NCBI GenBank assembly: GCA_035291645.1
Contig: DATDRQ010000112.1
Location: 1 to 8,033, forward strand
From: DATDRQ01 sp035291645
Lineage (GTDB): Bacteria; Chloroflexota; Anaerolineae; Anaerolineales; UBA4823
Direction of reading: 5' to 3'
DNA: 8,033 nt
Shown here: positions 5,640 through 8,033 of the stretch, piece by piece
Layout of the letters: each line of letters opens with the position of its first letter
How positions within the stretch are numbered: the first letter of the stretch is position 1
The notes under the pieces: generated by a model
Seen by the model: only the letters and a program-made list of their open reading frames with translations
Database searches by the model: none
Told to the model about the DNA's origin: nothing
Made by a program: the position numbers and the translations under genes

Positions 5640-6812
5640 ATGAAACTAAAATTCTTAACTGCTGGCGAATCCCACGGCCCCGCACTGGTCGCCATCCTGG
5701 ACGGCCTGCCCGCTGGGCTGCCTCTCAGCTTAGAGGTGATCGACCGCGACCTGGCTCGCCGCCAACAAGGCGTTGGCGCCGGGCCGCGTATGAAAATCGA
5801 ACATGACGAGGCCCACCTCCTGGGTGGGGTGATGGCGGGCGTCACCACCGGCGCCCCGCTGGCGATCATGATAGAAAACCGGGACCACGAAAAGTGGCGC
5901 GGGAAACCTGTCGAACCGCTCACGGCGCCCCGCCCGGGTCACGCTGACTTAAGCGGTGCGATCAAGTACGGCTTCAGCGATCTACGCCCGGCTCTCGAGC
6001 GCGCCTCGGCCCGCGAGACTGCCGCGCGCGTCGCTGTAGGGGCAGCCTGCCGGCAGCTCCTGGCCCAGTTCGGGATCACCGTCGGTGGATACGTCACCGC
6101 GATCGGCGAAGTCAACGCCGAGCTGGATAAACTGGCCTATCCCGAACGCATCACCCGCGCGGCCGAATCCGATGTGAACTGTCCTGACCCGCAAGCGGCT
6201 GAGGCCATGCGCCTCCGCATCCGGCGGGTGATGGACGAGCGCGATACCCTGGGTGGGGTCATCGAAGTCGTCGTATTAAGCCTGCCGCCCGGACTGGGCT
6301 CGTTCAGGCAGTGGGACTACCGGTTGGAAGCTGCCTTGGGCGCGGCGGTGCTCAGCATCCCGGCCATGAAAGGCGTCGAAATTGGCCCAGCGTTCGCGAA
6401 CACCCGCCTGCCCGGCACCCAGGTTCACGATCCGATTTTGCTGGATGGCGAAGCCCTCACCCGCCCCACCGACCGCTCCGGCGGTCTGGAGGGCGGCATC
6501 ACCACCGGGCAGCCCCTGATCGTGCGGGCGGCGATGAAACCCATCGCCACCACCCTGACACCCCAGATGACCATCGACCTGGCAACCGGGGAGCAATCCC
6601 CTTCCCGCTACGAACGCTCCGACTTTTGCCCTGTTCCCCGGGCAGTCGTCATCGTGGAGGCGATGGTCGCCTTCGTCCTGGCCAATGCCCTGCTCGACAA
6701 ACTGGGCGGGGACTCGCTGGCCGAAATGCTGCCGCGCTTCGAGACCCTGCGCGGCGCCCGCTTGGCCGATCTGCGCATGGACAACACCCCCCACACCTGG
6801 TGGCCAGAATGA
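5640..6812 (+). CDS. aroC: Chorismate synthase
   Basis: Converts EPSP to chorismate by anti-1,4-elimination of phosphate, using reduced FMN as a catalytic cofactor. At 390 residues it matches the Bacillus-type enzyme in length. Motifs in order are TAGESHG (7-13) with His12, RRQQGVGAGPRM (40-51), RPGHAD (98-103), ERASARETAARV (120-131), MKGVEIG (243-249), GGLEGGITTGQP (281-292) and ERSDFCPVPRA (325-335) with Asp328. The ERSD form rather than GRHD is, as I recall, seen in Gram-positive enzymes. All FMN- and substrate-binding motifs I looked for are intact. It is preceded by a 46-base gap, with only a weak purine stretch upstream of the start, and shares a 4-base ATGA overlap with the following kinase-synthase gene. 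An in-frame alternative start is unlikely because the TAGESHG block lies only six residues from the chosen Met. Confidence 0.97.
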   Translation: MKLKFLTAGESHGPALVAILDGLPAGLPLSLEVIDRDLARRQQGVGAGPRMKIEHDEAHLLGGVMAGVTTGAPLAIMIENRDHEKWRGKPVEPLTAPRPGHADLSGAIKYGFSDLRPALERASARETAARVAVGAACRQLLAQFGITVGGYVTAIGEVNAELDKLAYPERITRAAESDVNCPDPQAAEAMRLRIRRVMDERDTLGGVIEVVVLSLPPGLGSFRQWDYRLEAALGAAVLSIPAMKGVEIGPAFANTRLPGTQVHDPILLDGEALTRPTDRSGGLEGGITTGQPLIVRAAMKPIATTLTPQMTIDLATGEQSPSRYERSDFCPVPRAVVIVEAMVAFVLANALLDKLGGDSLAEMLPRFETLRGARLADLRMDNTPHTWWPE

Positions 6813-8033
6813 GCGAGCTGCTTTTCATCTACGGTCCGCCGGGCTCAGGGAAAAGCTCGCTGGGCCAGCTGTTAGCCCAAAGCCTGGGCATAACTTTTTA
6901 CGATCTGGACGCAGAGATCGAAGCCCGCAGCGGTCACCCCATCCCACGCATCTTCGCCGAAGAGGGCGAATCTGGTTTCCGCCAGCGTGAACGGGCGGAG
7001 CTAAACCGGCTGCTGGGGACCGGGGAGAACAGCCTGATCGCCCTGGGAGGCGGGGCGCTGACCGACGCCTCCACGCGAAAACTGGTCGAGAACCGCGGGC
7101 CGGTCTTACTGCTCAGCGCTTCCCCTGAGATCCTGCACCGCCGCCTGCAAACTGACCCCGCAGCTCCCCGCCCGCTCCTGGCCGGTGACACCGCAAGCCA
7201 GTTAGAAAGCCTCCTGGCTCGCCGCGCCGACCATTATGCCTCCTTCCCAATCTGGTTAGACACCTCGGCCCTCAACCTCGACCAGGCTGCCTGGAAGGCC
7301 CAGGTGTTGCTGGGTATGTTCCGCATCCACGGCATGGGTCAGCCCTACGACGTGCGCGTGGCGCCGGGAGGAGTTGATCAGATCGGGGAGATGATCGCCT
7401 CGCGCGGTCTGCGCGGCCCGGTTGTCTTGGTCAGCGATGAAACGGTTGGGGCATTGTATGCGGCACGCGTCGCCAAATCGCTGGAGGCCGCCGGGTATCC
7501 CAGCCGAACGGCCCTCATCCCCCCTGGCGAGAGCCAGAAAACGCACCCGACGATCGTGCGCTTGTGGGAATCGTTCCTGGACGCCGGCGTCGAGCGCGGC
7601 AGCACCGCGATCGCCCTGGGCGGTGGAGTGGTCGGCGACCTGACCGGGTTTGCCGCGGCGACCTGGATGCGCGGCATCCCTTGGGTCTACCTGCCCACCA
7701 CCCTGCTGGCAATGGCTGATGCCAGCCTGGGCGGCAAGACCGGTATCGATCTGCCCCAGGGCAAAAACCTGGTGGGCGCATTTCACCCGCCCAGGTTGGT
7801 GCTGGCAGACCCGGATACGTTGACCACTCTGCCCGCAGCGGAGCTGTGCAGCGGGCTGGCGGAGGTAGTCAAGCACGCTGTGATCGGCGACCCGCTATTG
7901 TTCGATCTGCTGACCGCCAACAGCCACCTGCCCATGGCCGATATCGTCCGCCGCTCGATGGCAGTCAAGGTGGGGATCATCCAGGCAGATCCGTTCGAGA
8001 AGGGCCTGCGGGCAGCGCTGAACCTGGGCCACA
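6809..8033 (+). CDS. aroKB: Bifunctional shikimate kinase / 3-dehydroquinate synthase (3' end outside window)
   Basis: One frame is open from the ATG at 6809, inside the aroC stop (ATGA), to the right edge: 408 codons with no stop. Residues 1 to about 165 are shikimate kinase: Walker A GPPGSGKSS (9-17), DLD (32-34), EGESGFRQRE (52-61, Arg58), GGG (80-82) and lid RPLL (121-124). From about 178 comes 3-dehydroquinate synthase, which turns DAHP into 3-dehydroquinate using NAD+ and a divalent metal: PPGESQK (238-244), ALGGGVVGDLTGF (269-281), PTTLLAMADASLGGKTGID (296-314), KNLVGAFHP (319-327) and GLAEVVKHA (349-357) with metal ligand Glu352. The window stops at LNLGH, where His408 should be a second metal ligand. 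About 70-100 residues are probably missing. The domains join without a stop or frameshift, so this is a true fusion covering pathway steps 5 and 2. Thermotoga maritima has, as I recall, the same arrangement. Confidence 0.95.
   Translation, partial: MSELLFIYGPPGSGKSSLGQLLAQSLGITFYDLDAEIEARSGHPIPRIFAEEGESGFRQRERAELNRLLGTGENSLIALGGGALTDASTRKLVENRGPVLLLSASPEILHRRLQTDPAAPRPLLAGDTASQLESLLARRADHYASFPIWLDTSALNLDQAAWKAQVLLGMFRIHGMGQPYDVRVAPGGVDQIGEMIASRGLRGPVVLVSDETVGALYAARVAKSLEAAGYPSRTALIPPGESQKTHPTIVRLWESFLDAGVERGSTAIALGGGVVGDLTGFAAATWMRGIPWVYLPTTLLAMADASLGGKTGIDLPQGKNLVGAFHPPRLVLADPDTLTTLPAAELCSGLAEVVKHAVIGDPLLFDLLTANSHLPMADIVRRSMAVKVGIIQADPFEKGLRAALNLGH

Noticed and set aside
6276..6794. 172-codon minus-strand frame opposite aroC
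   Set aside because: It is low in complexity, with Gly/Gln/His-rich composition and no domain, opposite a fully conserved chorismate synthase.
7256..7876. 206-codon minus-strand frame opposite the kinase-synthase fusion
   Set aside because: It lies entirely opposite conserved dehydroquinate synthase motifs; no homology is recognisable, so it is a GC-driven shadow.

Overview
The window is a dense, single-strand block of aromatic amino acid (shikimate/chorismate) biosynthesis genes from a GC-rich bacterium. Every gene reads on the + strand. I see no mobile element, CRISPR array, RNA gene or antisense gene. The organism cannot be fixed from the sequence. The proteins resemble those of Thermotoga and Gram-positive bacteria: a type I-beta DAHP synthase with an N-terminal ferredoxin-like domain, an AroH-type chorismate mutase, a Bacillus-length AroC and an AroK-AroB fusion. 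Together with the GC content, a Chloroflexota (Anaerolineae-like) source is my best guess, held with low to moderate confidence.

Layout. Bases 1-132 are the last 43 codons of aroH (chorismate mutase). A 126-base gap follows, with a small hairpin and a strong ribosome binding site. Then come aroF (259-1269, DAHP synthase), tyrA (1271-2152, prephenate/arogenate dehydrogenase), aroA (2149-3477, EPSP synthase), aroE (3474-4436, shikimate dehydrogenase), a PLP aminotransferase (4433-5593), aroC (5640-6812, chorismate synthase) and a fused shikimate kinase/3-dehydroquinate synthase (aroK-aroB, from 6809 past the right edge). Four of the six junctions from aroF onward are 4-base ATGA/GTGA overlaps and one has a single-base gap. 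This indicates one polycistronic, translationally coupled transcript. The only internal gap is 46 bases, before aroC.

Together the genes cover DAHP synthesis (AroF), 3-dehydroquinate formation (AroB domain), dehydroshikimate reduction (AroE), shikimate phosphorylation (AroK domain), EPSP synthesis (AroA) and chorismate synthesis (AroC). They then continue toward tyrosine through chorismate mutase (AroH), TyrA and probably the aminotransferase. The one core step missing is 3-dehydroquinate dehydratase (AroQ/AroD). It may lie just past the right edge. No prephenate dehydratase (PheA) is visible.

This is largely a classical pathway operon rather than an undescribed system. The points most worth a second look are the aminotransferase set inside the cluster, the alanine at the glyphosate-determining position of the EPSP synthase, conserved tyrosine-sensing residues in AroF, the kinase-synthase fusion, and a changed active-site loop in TyrA.
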